In this document: piece by piece, positions 43,382-52,047 of the stretch
How positions within the stretch are numbered: position 1 is the stretch's first letter
Layout of the letters: each line of letters opens with the position of its first letter
Assembly: GCF_000716605.1 (NCBI RefSeq)
Contig: NZ_JNXE01000002.1
Location: 372,001 to 436,000, forward strand
Direction of reading: 5' to 3'
Origin: Streptomyces sp. NRRL F-525
Lineage (GTDB): Bacteria > Actinomycetota > Actinomycetes > Streptomycetales > Streptomycetaceae
Length of the DNA: 64,000 bases
Made by a program: the position numbers and the translations under genes
Notes under the pieces: generated by a model
Told to the model about the DNA's origin: nothing
Seen by the model: the letters and a program-made list of their open reading frames with translations, nothing else
The model's database searches: none

Positions 43382-43933
43382 TCAGGCCCGCAGCCACTCC
43401 GTGACGACGACCTCCCCGCCCGCCCGCAGCCGTAGCGCGAAGGGGCCGGTCGGGGGTGCGTCACTGGTGAAGCGGCCCATGGCGTCAGCCGTGAGGGTGG
43501 TGGGGCGCAGGGCCTGGGGGCCGCCCAGAACCTCGATGCCGGCCGCCTGGGGTGGCATCACCTGGCCCATCAGGCCCTCGCTCGTCACCTCCACGTCGAT
43601 GCTGAGCTCACCCGCGGTGAAGGTCAGCATGCGGGGCACGTCCGTGGCCCCTCTGACCGGGATCGCGTCGACCAGGGAGTCGAAGGTCAGCTCCGCGAGC
43701 CGGGCGTCGAGGTCGTACAACGCGTAGGCGTCCATGGCGAATTGGCGCAGCTCGGCGGGGACCGGGTCCAGGATGGCGGCGGCCTGGCGCAGCTCCTCCT
43801 CCAGGAGTCCGTCCTCGAACTCCCCGGCGCCGTCGTCCTGTTCGCCCTCCAGCTCGGCGAACTCCTCGTCGTCGAAAGGGTCCTGGCCGAAGGCGCCGAA
43901 CGCGTCGGGACCGTCGTCGTGCATGCCGTTCAC
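43382..43933 (-). CDS. Acidic sigma-associated protein of unknown function (about 183 aa)
   Basis: The N-terminal 60 residues are very acidic (DPFDDEEFAELEGEQDD), followed by a helix-rich segment (AELRQFAMDAYALYDLDARL) and a beta domain with MLTFTAGELSIDVEVTSEG, ADAMGRFTSDAPPTGPFAL and VVVTEWLRA. From memory, small proteins with this beta pattern commonly follow ECF sigma-factor genes in actinobacteria; no activity is known. The GTG start overlapping the sigma stop (GTGA) is used; an ATG three codons later is equally possible. It is a candidate partner that controls the sigma factor or senses the protease. Confidence 0.75.
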   Translation of the reverse strand: MNGMHDDGPDAFGAFGQDPFDDEEFAELEGEQDDGAGEFEDGLLEEELRQAAAILDPVPAELRQFAMDAYALYDLDARLAELTFDSLVDAIPVRGATDVPRMLTFTAGELSIDVEVTSEGLMGQVMPPQAAGIEVLGGPQALRPTTLTADAMGRFTSDAPPTGPFALRLRAGGEVVVTEWLRA

Positions 43934-44568
43934 ACCGCCCCCCGGGCGTCGAGTCGGGCCCGCAGCCGGCGCAGGCAGCGCTGGCGCATCGGGCCGATGC
44001 TGCCGACGGCGATCCCCAGACCGGCGGACACCTCCAGATAGCTGGGCGGCGGCGAGGTCATCAGTACGCGGAGCAACTGCCTGCAGCGCTGGCCGAGTTG
44101 CTCGAACTCCTGCCACAGCCGCCGGATGCGCTCGGCGTCGGAGGCGGCCTCCTCCGAGTCGATCAGCGACTGCTCGGGGGTGCGCTCCTCGCTGATGCGG
44201 TCGAGGAGTTGGGGATCGTCCGTCGGCATGAGCCGGCGTAGCGACTTGATCACCTTCAGGCACTCGTTGCGCGCGGTGCTCGCCAGCCAGGAGCCGGCCT
44301 TCTCGGGTTCGCGGATGCGCCGCAGATGCTGGGAGAAGCGCAACCACACGGTCTGGTAGACCTCGTGGCCGTCGGCGTCGGAGAGCCGGTGGGCGCGCAC
44401 CACTGACCAGACCAGTGGGCTCAACCCCTCCACGAGCGCCTTCCAGGCCGCCGCGTCGCCGTCGACGGCGGACTGGACGAGCGCGCCGACTTCTGCACGT
44501 TCCACGGTGCCACCCCTCGTGTACGGCATGTCATCGTACGCCGTGGAGGGGAGGGTTCCGGCCGTCAT
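43930..44568 (-). CDS. ECF-type RNA polymerase sigma factor
   Basis: This 212-residue sigma-70-family protein has region 2 (WKALVEGLSPLVWSVVRAH with YQTVWLRFSQHL and KAGSWLASTARNECL) and region 4 (LLRVLMTSPPPSYLEVSAGL then GSIGPMRQRCLRRLRARL). No zinc-binding anti-sigma motif lies adjacent. The ATG overlapping the protease stop (ATGA) is used; the internal GTG at 44505 has a better ribosome site (GAGGGGTG) and would give 191 residues. The operon order is protease, sigma factor, acidic protein. This suggests the sigma factor is released or restrained by the neighbouring proteins rather than by a membrane anti-sigma factor. Confidence 0.88.
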   Translation of the reverse strand: MTAGTLPSTAYDDMPYTRGGTVERAEVGALVQSAVDGDAAAWKALVEGLSPLVWSVVRAHRLSDADGHEVYQTVWLRFSQHLRRIREPEKAGSWLASTARNECLKVIKSLRRLMPTDDPQLLDRISEERTPEQSLIDSEEAASDAERIRRLWQEFEQLGQRCRQLLRVLMTSPPPSYLEVSAGLGIAVGSIGPMRQRCLRRLRARLDARGAV

Positions 44569-46001
44569 GCCGGAGGGGAGAGCGGTACGACGGGGACCGG
44601 GCGCCAGGTGGGTGGGCGCAGCGCCGGTACATGCGCCCCGCGCACTTCGGCGTACTCGGTGTTCCCCGTGAGGAGTTGGGTTCGGGCGGCGCGTGCGTCG
44701 GTCTCCTTGTTGGCGGTCATGAAGGCGGCGACCATGCCGGCGGCGACGGGCGCGGCGAATGAGGTCCCGCTCCAGCGCGCGAGCCCCTCGAACGTCACCT
44801 GGTCCGGGCTGCCCTGCTCGGCGTCCCCGGCCTGGCTCAACACGCCCTTGTGGGTGGGCGATTGGCAGGTGCAGGAGTAGGTGAAGCCGAAGCGGCAGGC
44901 GTCGTAGGTGGTGTGCTGGTAGGCGTACGGCGTGGGTGCGCCGAAGCCGGTGAGGGGTCCGATGAGCCGCTCGCCGGGGGCGTAGGCCTTGACCCAGGCG
45001 CCGTGGTTGCTGAAGCAGGCACCGAACTCGCCGTCGCTGCGCAGCGCGCCGACCGAGAGGACGACGTCCTGGTAGTCGGGCAGGTCGGCGTAGGCGGCGG
45101 GCCAGAAGGGCGTGGCGCTGGCGTTGTTGCCGGCGGCCGCCACCAACAGCGTGCGCTGTCCGCGCAGTTGCTGCATGAAGCCCTCGACGCCGAGGAGTCC
45201 GTCGGTACGGCCGTTCGAGGTGCCGGCGGAGAGGCTGATGACGTCGGGCCAGCCGTTCTGGTCGACGGCGGCGAACAGCGCCTCGCCGAAGTCGGATTCG
45301 AGGATGGCGCCCGCGTCGTTGAGGGTGTTGCGGACGGTGACCTCGGTGTTGGGCGAGACGGCCGCGACGAGCCCGGCGATGAACGTGCCGTGTCCTACGT
45401 ACTGTTGGAGCACTCCCGCGTCGTCGGTCTCCCTGATCTGCGCGTCGCCCTGGACGTGGGCGAGCAGCGGGTAGGACCGGTAGTCGTGCATGAGACCGGT
45501 GTCGATGACGAGGACGCCCACGGCGGTGTCGGCGTCGTAACCGGCCTCCGCGGGCGCCGGGTTGGAGCCCTCGGCGAGCGGGGCGGGCACGGGTTCGTCG
45601 CCGGGGCAGGCGTTCACCGCGATTGACACCACGTGGTTGCGGCTGACCAGCCGGCGTCCGGCGCGGCCCTCCGGCTCGCGCAGGGCGCGCAGCGCGTTCG
45701 CCACGGCGTGGTCACCGCGCCGGTCGCCGACGCCCGGGTCGCCGACCTGGATGCGGGTGATGCCGGAGCGGTTGGTCTCGGGGCCCGCTCGGCGGACGGA
45801 GTCCGCGCTGAGGCCGGTGGCCGCGGTGAAGTGCGTGCGGACGGCGTCCTCGACGACGCGGGCCTCCTCGCCGTCGCGGGCGAGCACGACGCCCTTCTCG
45901 TAGAAGAACTCGGCGGAGTCGTCCGGCCCCATCGCGAGGGGGACGTCCGGCATCGAGCGCTGGATCTGGTCGAACTGCTCGTGGAATCGCTGTGGCGCCA
46001 T
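44565..46001 (-). CDS. S8 (subtilisin-like) serine protease without signal peptide
   Basis: This 478-residue protease has the catalytic triad in canonical contexts: Asp167 in VGVLVIDTGL, His204 in VGHGTFIAGL, and Ser414 in SGTSFAAPVAAG, with the oxyanion Asn292 in AAAGNNASATPFW. The first 150 residues form a separate domain (EFFYEKGVVLARDGEEARVV) instead of a secretion signal and I9 propeptide, so it should act in the cytoplasm. A Cys-rich insertion (FTYSCTCQ) sits before the Ser motif. It starts the sigma-factor operon and faces a TPR-CHAT gene, the grouping seen in proposed bacterial proteolytic-switch systems. Confidence 0.9.
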   Translation of the reverse strand: MAPQRFHEQFDQIQRSMPDVPLAMGPDDSAEFFYEKGVVLARDGEEARVVEDAVRTHFTAATGLSADSVRRAGPETNRSGITRIQVGDPGVGDRRGDHAVANALRALREPEGRAGRRLVSRNHVVSIAVNACPGDEPVPAPLAEGSNPAPAEAGYDADTAVGVLVIDTGLMHDYRSYPLLAHVQGDAQIRETDDAGVLQQYVGHGTFIAGLVAAVSPNTEVTVRNTLNDAGAILESDFGEALFAAVDQNGWPDVISLSAGTSNGRTDGLLGVEGFMQQLRGQRTLLVAAAGNNASATPFWPAAYADLPDYQDVVLSVGALRSDGEFGACFSNHGAWVKAYAPGERLIGPLTGFGAPTPYAYQHTTYDACRFGFTYSCTCQSPTHKGVLSQAGDAEQGSPDQVTFEGLARWSGTSFAAPVAAGMVAAFMTANKETDARAARTQLLTGNTEYAEVRGAHVPALRPPTWRPVPVVPLSPPA

Positions 46002-46102
46002 GGCGTGTTCCTCCCACTGCGGCGGCGGTCGTCAATCAGAGCCGCGGGCCCGCTACTTGATACAGCTCCAAACCTGTGTGGTCTGCACCTGGGACCACTA
46101 GC

Positions 46103-48715
46103 ATGGGAGAAGTGACAGCGGGAAGCGACTCGGTTCTCGAACTGCTGCCGATGGTGTTCGCGGCTCCGAACGAGGCGCTGGCCGGTGCGCGGGAGGTTCT
46201 CGACGGCGATCCGACGCCGTTCCGGGCCTCCGTGGCGCACCACGCGATCGGCATGTGGCAGCGGGACTTCGGCGATCTACGGCTCGCCCTGCACCATCTG
46301 CGGCGCGCCCGCGACCTGGCGGCCCGCGCGGATTCCGCGGACCGCGAGGCGGACGTACTCGGCACGCTGGGCGTGGCGTTGGTGCACGCGGGCCGCACCC
46401 GGCAGGGCCTGGAGGCCTTCGAGCGGGGCATCGCGCGCGGCACGGGGCAGACCCGGGCGCGGGTGCTGTACCGGCGGGCGTACGTCTGGTGGGTGCTGGG
46501 CCGGCACGGCGAGGCGCTGGAGGACGTACGGCGGGCAATCGCCGTGCTGCGGCAGGCGGATGACGTGATCTGGATCGCGCGGGCGATCACCCTGCGCGCC
46601 ACCGTGCATCTCGCGCTCGGCGCGGTGGACCGGGCCGACGCCGACTTCACGGCGGCCGAGCGGTTGTGGGAGACCACCGGCCAGGAGCACGACAAGGCGG
46701 ACGCGGTGGAGAGCCGGGGGCTCGCCGCGTTCCGGTCGGGCGACATCCCGGTGGCGCTCCAACTCCTCGACGAGGCCGAGGAGATGTACGCCAAGCTGGC
46801 CACCCCGAGCTTCATGCTCACCGTCCGCCGCTGCGAGGTGCTGATGAGCGCGGGCCTGGCCGGGGAGGCTCTGGCGTACGCGGACACGGCGGTCGGGCTG
46901 CTCGACGGCATCGGCGGACAGTCCACCCGCAAGGCGGAGTTGCTGCTCGTCGCCGCCCGGGCAGCACGGCTGGCCGAGGATCCGCAGACGGCGATCGCGC
47001 GGGCGGCCGTGGCGGTACGGCTGTTCGCCGCGCAGCGGCGCACCTGGTGGGAGACGCATGCCCAACTGGTCCTGATCGAGGCCCGGTTGGCGGCCGGACG
47101 CGCATCGGGACGCCTGGTGGCGGAGGCCGCCTCGGTGGCCGACAAGCTGGCGGCCTTCGGCTCACCGTCCGCACCAGAGGCCTCGCTGCTGGCGGGCCGC
47201 ATCGCACTGGCATTGGGCTGGACGGCCGACGCGGAACGGCACTTGGCGGTCGCCGCCCGCAGCAGACGCGGCGGCCCGCCACTGGCCCGGATGACCGGCT
47301 GGGCGGCGCAGGCGCTGCGCGCACAGGCCGCGGGCTCGGCTCGTGGGGTGTTGGAGGCGTGCCGACGCGGCCTCGACGTCCTCGACGATCACCGTACGAC
47401 CCTGGGCGCCTCGGAGTTGAGGGCGCGGGCCACGGCACAAGGCGCGGAACTGGCGGCACTGGCCCAGCGCGCGAGCCTGACGTCCGGCGGCCCGCGACGC
47501 CTCCTGGTCTGGAGCGAACGCTGGCGGGCGACCGCGCTCTCCACGCCCCCCACCAGGCCCCCCGCCGACCCGACCCTGCTCAGCAGCTTGACGGCGTTCC
47601 GCGAGATCGCCGCCCGCGCGGAGGAGGCCCGCATGGAGGGCCACCCGGTACCGGCCCTGGAACGCGAACAGCGGCGCCTGGAACGGGAGATCCGCTCCCG
47701 CACCCTCCACATGCGCGGCGACGCCCCCGGCGAGGGCGACCGCTTCGACCCAAGTCGCCTGCTGGCACGCCTCGGTGAGGGACGCCTGGTCGAACTCGCC
47801 GTGGTGGACGGCCGGGTGCACGCCCTGCTCTGCGGCGAGGGCCGGGTCCGCCGCTTCGAGGCGGGCCTCCTCGCGGAGGCGATGGCCGAGGCGGAACACG
47901 TACAGGCGGGTCTACGGCGTCTGGCGCATCCCGGAGCGGAGGCGAGACTCCCGGTGGTGGAGGCGGCGGGCCGACGCCTGGAGGAACTCCTCCTCGGCGA
48001 GGCGGCGGGGCACCTGGGCTCCGGCCCGGTGGTGGTGGTCCCGCCGGGCCGACTCCACCGCGTGCCTTGGGCGTTGCTGCCCTCGCTGCGCGATCGCGTG
48101 CTCAGCGTGTCGCCGTCGGCGGGCAGTTGGCTGCGCGCCCTGGACACCGAACCGCCGCCCGGCGACCGGCACGTCCTGGTGCGCGGCCCGGGCCTCGCGA
48201 CCGGCGGCGCCGAGGTCCCGGACCTGGCCGACCGCTACGTCAGGCCTACGGTCCTGGAACACGACGACGCCGAAGTCCCCCGAGTCCTGGCCGAGTTGGA
48301 CGGCGCGACCCTGGCCCACATCGCGGCCCACGGCGCGTTCCGCGCGGACAGTCCCCTGTTCTCGTCCCTCCGCATGGCCGACGGCCCGCTCATCGTCCAC
48401 GACTTCGAACGCCTCGCCCGCAGCCCGTACCGCATCATCCTCTCCAGCTGCGACACGGCCCGCCTGGCCTCGGTCGGCGCGGACGAACTCCTGGGCCTGG
48501 TAACGGCGTTGCTCCCCCTGGGCACGGCGGGCGTTATCGCGAGCAGCGCCCCGGTCAACGACGCGGCAGTGGTCCCCCTGATGCTCGCCCTGCACAAGGG
48601 CCTGCGCGCCGGCCTGTCGTTGGCGGAGGCGCTGCGCGATGCGCGGGCGGCGTTGCCGGGTGATGCGGTGCATCAGGCGACGGGGTGGGCGTTTTCGGCG
48701 TTCGGGGCGGGGTGA
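46103..48715 (+). CDS. TPR-CHAT protein (caspase-like peptidase domain)
   Basis: This protein of about 870 residues has a long N-terminal array of tetratricopeptide repeats (residues 20 to about 480; for example LGTLGVALVHAGRTRQGLEA and LYRRAYVWWVLGRHGEALED), an Arg-rich helical linker, and a C-terminal CHAT domain. The catalytic dyad is readable: His in LAHIAAHGAFRADSPLFSSL (about residue 743) and Cys in YRIILSSCDTARL (about residue 783). CHAT domains are caspase-like proteases, and TPR-CHAT proteins act in complexes such as Craspase and predicted conflict systems. It is divergent from the S8/sigma operon by 101 bp. ATG or the GTG three codons later may start it. Confidence 0.9.
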   Translation: MGEVTAGSDSVLELLPMVFAAPNEALAGAREVLDGDPTPFRASVAHHAIGMWQRDFGDLRLALHHLRRARDLAARADSADREADVLGTLGVALVHAGRTRQGLEAFERGIARGTGQTRARVLYRRAYVWWVLGRHGEALEDVRRAIAVLRQADDVIWIARAITLRATVHLALGAVDRADADFTAAERLWETTGQEHDKADAVESRGLAAFRSGDIPVALQLLDEAEEMYAKLATPSFMLTVRRCEVLMSAGLAGEALAYADTAVGLLDGIGGQSTRKAELLLVAARAARLAEDPQTAIARAAVAVRLFAAQRRTWWETHAQLVLIEARLAAGRASGRLVAEAASVADKLAAFGSPSAPEASLLAGRIALALGWTADAERHLAVAARSRRGGPPLARMTGWAAQALRAQAAGSARGVLEACRRGLDVLDDHRTTLGASELRARATAQGAELAALAQRASLTSGGPRRLLVWSERWRATALSTPPTRPPADPTLLSSLTAFREIAARAEEARMEGHPVPALEREQRRLEREIRSRTLHMRGDAPGEGDRFDPSRLLARLGEGRLVELAVVDGRVHALLCGEGRVRRFEAGLLAEAMAEAEHVQAGLRRLAHPGAEARLPVVEAAGRRLEELLLGEAAGHLGSGPVVVVPPGRLHRVPWALLPSLRDRVLSVSPSAGSWLRALDTEPPPGDRHVLVRGPGLATGGAEVPDLADRYVRPTVLEHDDAEVPRVLAELDGATLAHIAAHGAFRADSPLFSSLRMADGPLIVHDFERLARSPYRIILSSCDTARLASVGADELLGLVTALLPLGTAGVIASSAPVNDAAVVPLMLALHKGLRAGLSLAEALRDARAALPGDAVHQATGWAFSAFGAG

Positions 48716-48809
48716 GGGGGCCTGCCCCGGTGGCCAAGGACCCCAGGTGGACGTTCAGGGCGGCCTGACCCGCCGGACGGGCGGATCACGGCATCGGCCG
48801 CCCCATCCG

Positions 48810-50732
48810 CTACGCCGACTGCGCCGCAGGCAGTTCCACCAGCCACGGCAGGGCGCCGCGGTCGCTCGCGCCGAGGCGGGCGTAGGCGCTGTAGAGGTGG
48901 TTGCCGACCGTGCGGATCGAGAGGGTGAGGCGGTCGGCGATCTGGCGGTTGCTGAGGCCCGCGGCGGCGAGGGTGACGATCTGGCGTTGGCGGGCGGTGA
49001 GTTCGCCCAGGACGAGGCCCGACAGGGCCGGGGTGCGGGCTCCCTGGCAGCGGCGGGCCAGGGCTACCGCTCGGGTGCGGGACATGCGGGCGGCGCGGGG
49101 GTCGCGGTGGGCGCGAACCGCCTGGGCGTGGGCCTCGGCGGCGAAGAGCAGGAAGCCTCGTTGCTCCAGTTCCCCGGCCACCTTGTCCAGCGCGGGGCCG
49201 TCGCCGTCGACCAGCGCCTCCGCGTGCCTCGCGAGGACGGCCGGGCCGTCGCCGGGCAGTTCGGCGAGGCGGACGGCTACGCGTTCGGGGGCGCCGAGGC
49301 GGACGGCGTCGTAGAGGACGTACGCGGCGGGCCTGTCGTCCTCGGCGGTGCGGCCGCACGGCTCCTCGCCCTCTCTCCACCTGTCGTCGGCGATCTCGCG
49401 GGCCGCCTCCACGTCACCGCGGGCCGCCGCCAGCCAGCTGCCCGCGTCGCCGGACGCGGGGCGGTGGGCGAGGGCCTCGTCGGTGGCCGGTACGTCGCCC
49501 GACTGGGCGGCGGCCAGGGCGAGTTCGGCCGCGCAGGCGCGGCTGCCCGGCTCCTCCAGCAGACCTTCGCGCGCCCAGGCCGCCGCCTCCCGCAGCTCGC
49601 CCCGCAGCCGCGCGAACCGTGCACGCACGGCGGCGTACCCGGCCGGTACCGGTACGCCCTCCGCGACCAGCCACTCCCCGACGGGCGTCGGCAGCGGGCG
49701 TACGTCGGTGCGGTCGATGCGGCCGGTCAGCGCGGCCCGCTCGGCCGCGAGGGCCGGGGCGCACTGGTCCGGGGTGCGGGCCAGGCGGCGGGCCCGGAGC
49801 CGGCCGGCGGCGGCGCGCAGCGCGGGGCCGTGCAGGGGGTGGGCGAGGCGGACGGCGCCCCGGTCGTCGACGTGGATCAGGCCCTCGGTCTCCAGGCGTT
49901 CGAGGACATCGAGGTCGAAGTCGTCCAGCGAGGACGCCAACGGCTCGGCGAAGGCGAGGCGTTCGAGGCTCTCGCGCTCCTCGGGGCCGGTACGGGCGAG
50001 GACTTGGGCGCTGCGTTCGCGGACCGTCGCGGTGACCGGCACCGGGCCGCGCCACGCCCACTCGCCGGAGTCGGCCGCCCGGGTCAGCAGCCCGCGTTCG
50101 CGCACGGCGCCGAACAGGTCGCGCAGCAGCCGCAGATCACCTTGGCAGAGGCCGTACAGGCGGTTCACGGTGAGGGGTTCCAGCGGGCCACCGGCGCCCA
50201 GCGCCAGCAACTGGGCCGTCTCCTCGCGGGGCAGCGGCTCCAGCGGGAGGCGCGGCAGCAGCTCGCCCGTCCAGAGGCGGGAGACCGCACCGGGTACCGG
50301 GTGGCCGTCGGCCACCACGACCACCAGCCGGGTCCGGCTGTGGACGGCGAGCTGGTGGACGAGCGCGGCCGAGGAGTCGTCGAGCAGATGGGCGTCGTCG
50401 ACCAGCAACAGCCGTACGCCGGACAGGAGTTGGACCGCGCGGTGCAGGGAGACGCTCTCGGGGAGCAGGTGCGCGAACGCGGCGAAGGGGATCCGGCTGG
50501 TCTCGGGCGTCCCGGTGACCTTGGCGCAGTCGCTGCCCCGGACGGCCTCGATCACCAGCCGGGTCTTGCCCCGGCCGGCCGGACCGGTCACCACGATGCC
50601 GTGCCGCCCGGCCGTCAACGAACCGCGGATCAGATCCAGTTCGTCCTCCCGGCCGGTGAACGGCCAGGGCAGTTCCAGGGTCTTCGCGTCCTGTTCGAAA
50701 GTCGTCACACAGATAGGAGCCCGCCTACTCAC
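48810..50732 (-). CDS. LuxR-family ATP-binding regulator (LAL type)
   Basis: This 640-residue regulator has an AAA/STAND-like N-terminal ATPase with Walker A GPAGRGKT (residues 50-57) and Walker B VRLLLVDDAHLL, a central helical region, and a C-terminal LuxR HTH ([19 protein letters not shown] followed by RQIADRLTLSIRTVGNHL). Such proteins usually activate secondary metabolism or sugar-use genes. The first possible start, a GTG, overlaps a palindrome in the short gap to the divergent metzincin gene; an in-frame GTG at 50708 would leave that palindrome upstream as an operator. Neither start has an obvious ribosome site. Confidence 0.92.
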   Translation of the reverse strand: MSRRAPICVTTFEQDAKTLELPWPFTGREDELDLIRGSLTAGRHGIVVTGPAGRGKTRLVIEAVRGSDCAKVTGTPETSRIPFAAFAHLLPESVSLHRAVQLLSGVRLLLVDDAHLLDDSSAALVHQLAVHSRTRLVVVVADGHPVPGAVSRLWTGELLPRLPLEPLPREETAQLLALGAGGPLEPLTVNRLYGLCQGDLRLLRDLFGAVRERGLLTRAADSGEWAWRGPVPVTATVRERSAQVLARTGPEERESLERLAFAEPLASSLDDFDLDVLERLETEGLIHVDDRGAVRLAHPLHGPALRAAAGRLRARRLARTPDQCAPALAAERAALTGRIDRTDVRPLPTPVGEWLVAEGVPVPAGYAAVRARFARLRGELREAAAWAREGLLEEPGSRACAAELALAAAQSGDVPATDEALAHRPASGDAGSWLAAARGDVEAAREIADDRWREGEEPCGRTAEDDRPAAYVLYDAVRLGAPERVAVRLAELPGDGPAVLARHAEALVDGDGPALDKVAGELEQRGFLLFAAEAHAQAVRAHRDPRAARMSRTRAVALARRCQGARTPALSGLVLGELTARQRQIVTLAAAGLSNRQIADRLTLSIRTVGNHLYSAYARLGASDRGALPWLVELPAAQSA

Positions 50733-50748
50733 CCTTGATACAGGGTGA
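50729..50748. promoter_or_regulatory. Inverted repeat between LAL regulator and metzincin gene
   Basis: TCACCCT-TGATAC-AGGGTGA is a perfect 7-bp palindrome with 6-bp spacer; outer CTACTC and GAGTAG extend it with a 4-base interruption. In the 70-bp divergent gap, it is well placed to control the metzincin gene and the regulator itself. Confidence 0.6.
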
Positions 50749-50802
50749 CTTGAGTAGCCCTCGACTCAGGCGCCCGGGAACGGTCACCGGCAATCTGGTC
50801 GC

Positions 50803-51900
50803 ATGACCACCCGCTACTGCTCCCTCGCGCAGCAGTCGGCCCCGGAGTTCGCACCGGGACTGACCGCCGAGCGACGCGGTGCGCTCATCGGCGGAAGCCG
50901 CATGTGGGTCAACGGCACGGTCCTGCACTACTACTTCTTCGACGCCGACAACGCGGCCGCCACCGACACCTCCGTCATCCCGGTCCCCGGGACGGGCGAG
51001 ATGCGGCGGGTGCCGTGGGGCGGCGCCAAGGAGCAGCAGGACGTCGTACGCGAGTGCTTCCGTGAGTGGCAAGGCCTGGGTATCGGGGTCGACTTCGCCG
51101 AGGTCGGCGACCGTTCGGAGGCGGAGCTGCGCATCGGGTTCCAGCCCGGTGACGGCTCCTGGTCGACGATCGGCCGCGACGCGCTCACGGTCGGACTGTC
51201 CGACCGCACCATGAACTTCGGCTGGGACCTGACCGCACCGGGACGGCGCGGTACGGCCCTGCACGAGATCGGGCACGCCCTGGGGCTGCTGCACGAGCAC
51301 CAGAGCCCGTTCGCCGGTATCCACTGGGACGACGAGGCCGTCTACGCCGAACTGGCGGGCCCTCCGAACTTCTGGAGCCGGGACAGGACGCGCGTCAACA
51401 TCCTGCGCAAGCTCGGCCCGGACGAGGTCAACGGCTCCGTCTGGGACCCGCAGTCGGTCATGGAGTTCCCGTTCGCGTCGGGACTGATCCTGGAGCCGGA
51501 GGAGTACCGCGCGGGTCTGCACCCGCACGGCAGCCTCTCCCCCTCCGACAAGGAGTTCGTCCTGCGCTGGTACCCGCCCGCCGGCCCTCCCCGGCCGGCC
51601 GAGCTTGTGCCGTTCCGGTCGGCGCCGCTGCGTCTGGGACCGGGCGAGCAGGCCGACTTCGCGGTCGAGCCGACGCAGACGCGCGAGTACGCCGTCGGTG
51701 CCTTCGGGGACAGCGACACGGTCGTCGTGGTCTTCGAGGAACGGGACGGCGAACCGCGCTTCCTCGCCGGTCAGGACGACGGGGGCACGCCGCACAACGC
51801 AACACTCAAGGTTCGGCTCGTCAAGGGCCGCCGCTACTTCGTCCGTGTGCGCCTGTACTCCACGTGGGGGTCGGGGGACACCGCGCTGATGTGCTGGTAA
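50803..51900 (+). CDS. Metzincin-clan zinc metalloprotease (astacin/matrixin-like)
   Basis: This 365-residue protein has the extended zinc motif HEIGHALGLLHEH (His154, Glu155, His158, His164) and a Met-turn at QSVMEF (about residue 220). The residue after the third His is Glu, as in astacins. N-terminal MWVNGTVLHYYFF and FREWQGLGIGVDFAEV fit the matrixin/astacin upper subdomain. The last 100 residues form a beta-rich C-terminal domain (YAVGAFGDSDTVVVVFEERD) like pre-peptidase C-terminal or lectin-like modules. No signal peptide is evident, which is unusual for the clan. Transcription may depend on the divergent LAL regulator. Confidence 0.9.
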   Translation: MTTRYCSLAQQSAPEFAPGLTAERRGALIGGSRMWVNGTVLHYYFFDADNAAATDTSVIPVPGTGEMRRVPWGGAKEQQDVVRECFREWQGLGIGVDFAEVGDRSEAELRIGFQPGDGSWSTIGRDALTVGLSDRTMNFGWDLTAPGRRGTALHEIGHALGLLHEHQSPFAGIHWDDEAVYAELAGPPNFWSRDRTRVNILRKLGPDEVNGSVWDPQSVMEFPFASGLILEPEEYRAGLHPHGSLSPSDKEFVLRWYPPAGPPRPAELVPFRSAPLRLGPGEQADFAVEPTQTREYAVGAFGDSDTVVVVFEERDGEPRFLAGQDDGGTPHNATLKVRLVKGRRYFVRVRLYSTWGSGDTALMCW

Positions 51901-51957
51901 CAGCACGGGTACAGCCGCACGCGGACGGACGGACCACTGTCCGGCGCCGGGGGAAGC

Positions 51958-52003
51958 GGCCGAGGAAACGTCGCCTTCGGGGGAGGGAGACGTTTCCTCG
52001 GCC
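51958..52003. terminator. Terminator between metzincin and rhodanese genes
   Basis: GGCCGAGGAAACGTC and its exact complement form a 15-bp stem with a 16-base loop, midway between convergent stops. It should serve both transcripts. Confidence 0.82.
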
Positions 52004-52047
52004 ACGCCGCCATGTCCAACCCGCATAGCGAGCAGGGCAGTTGGACG

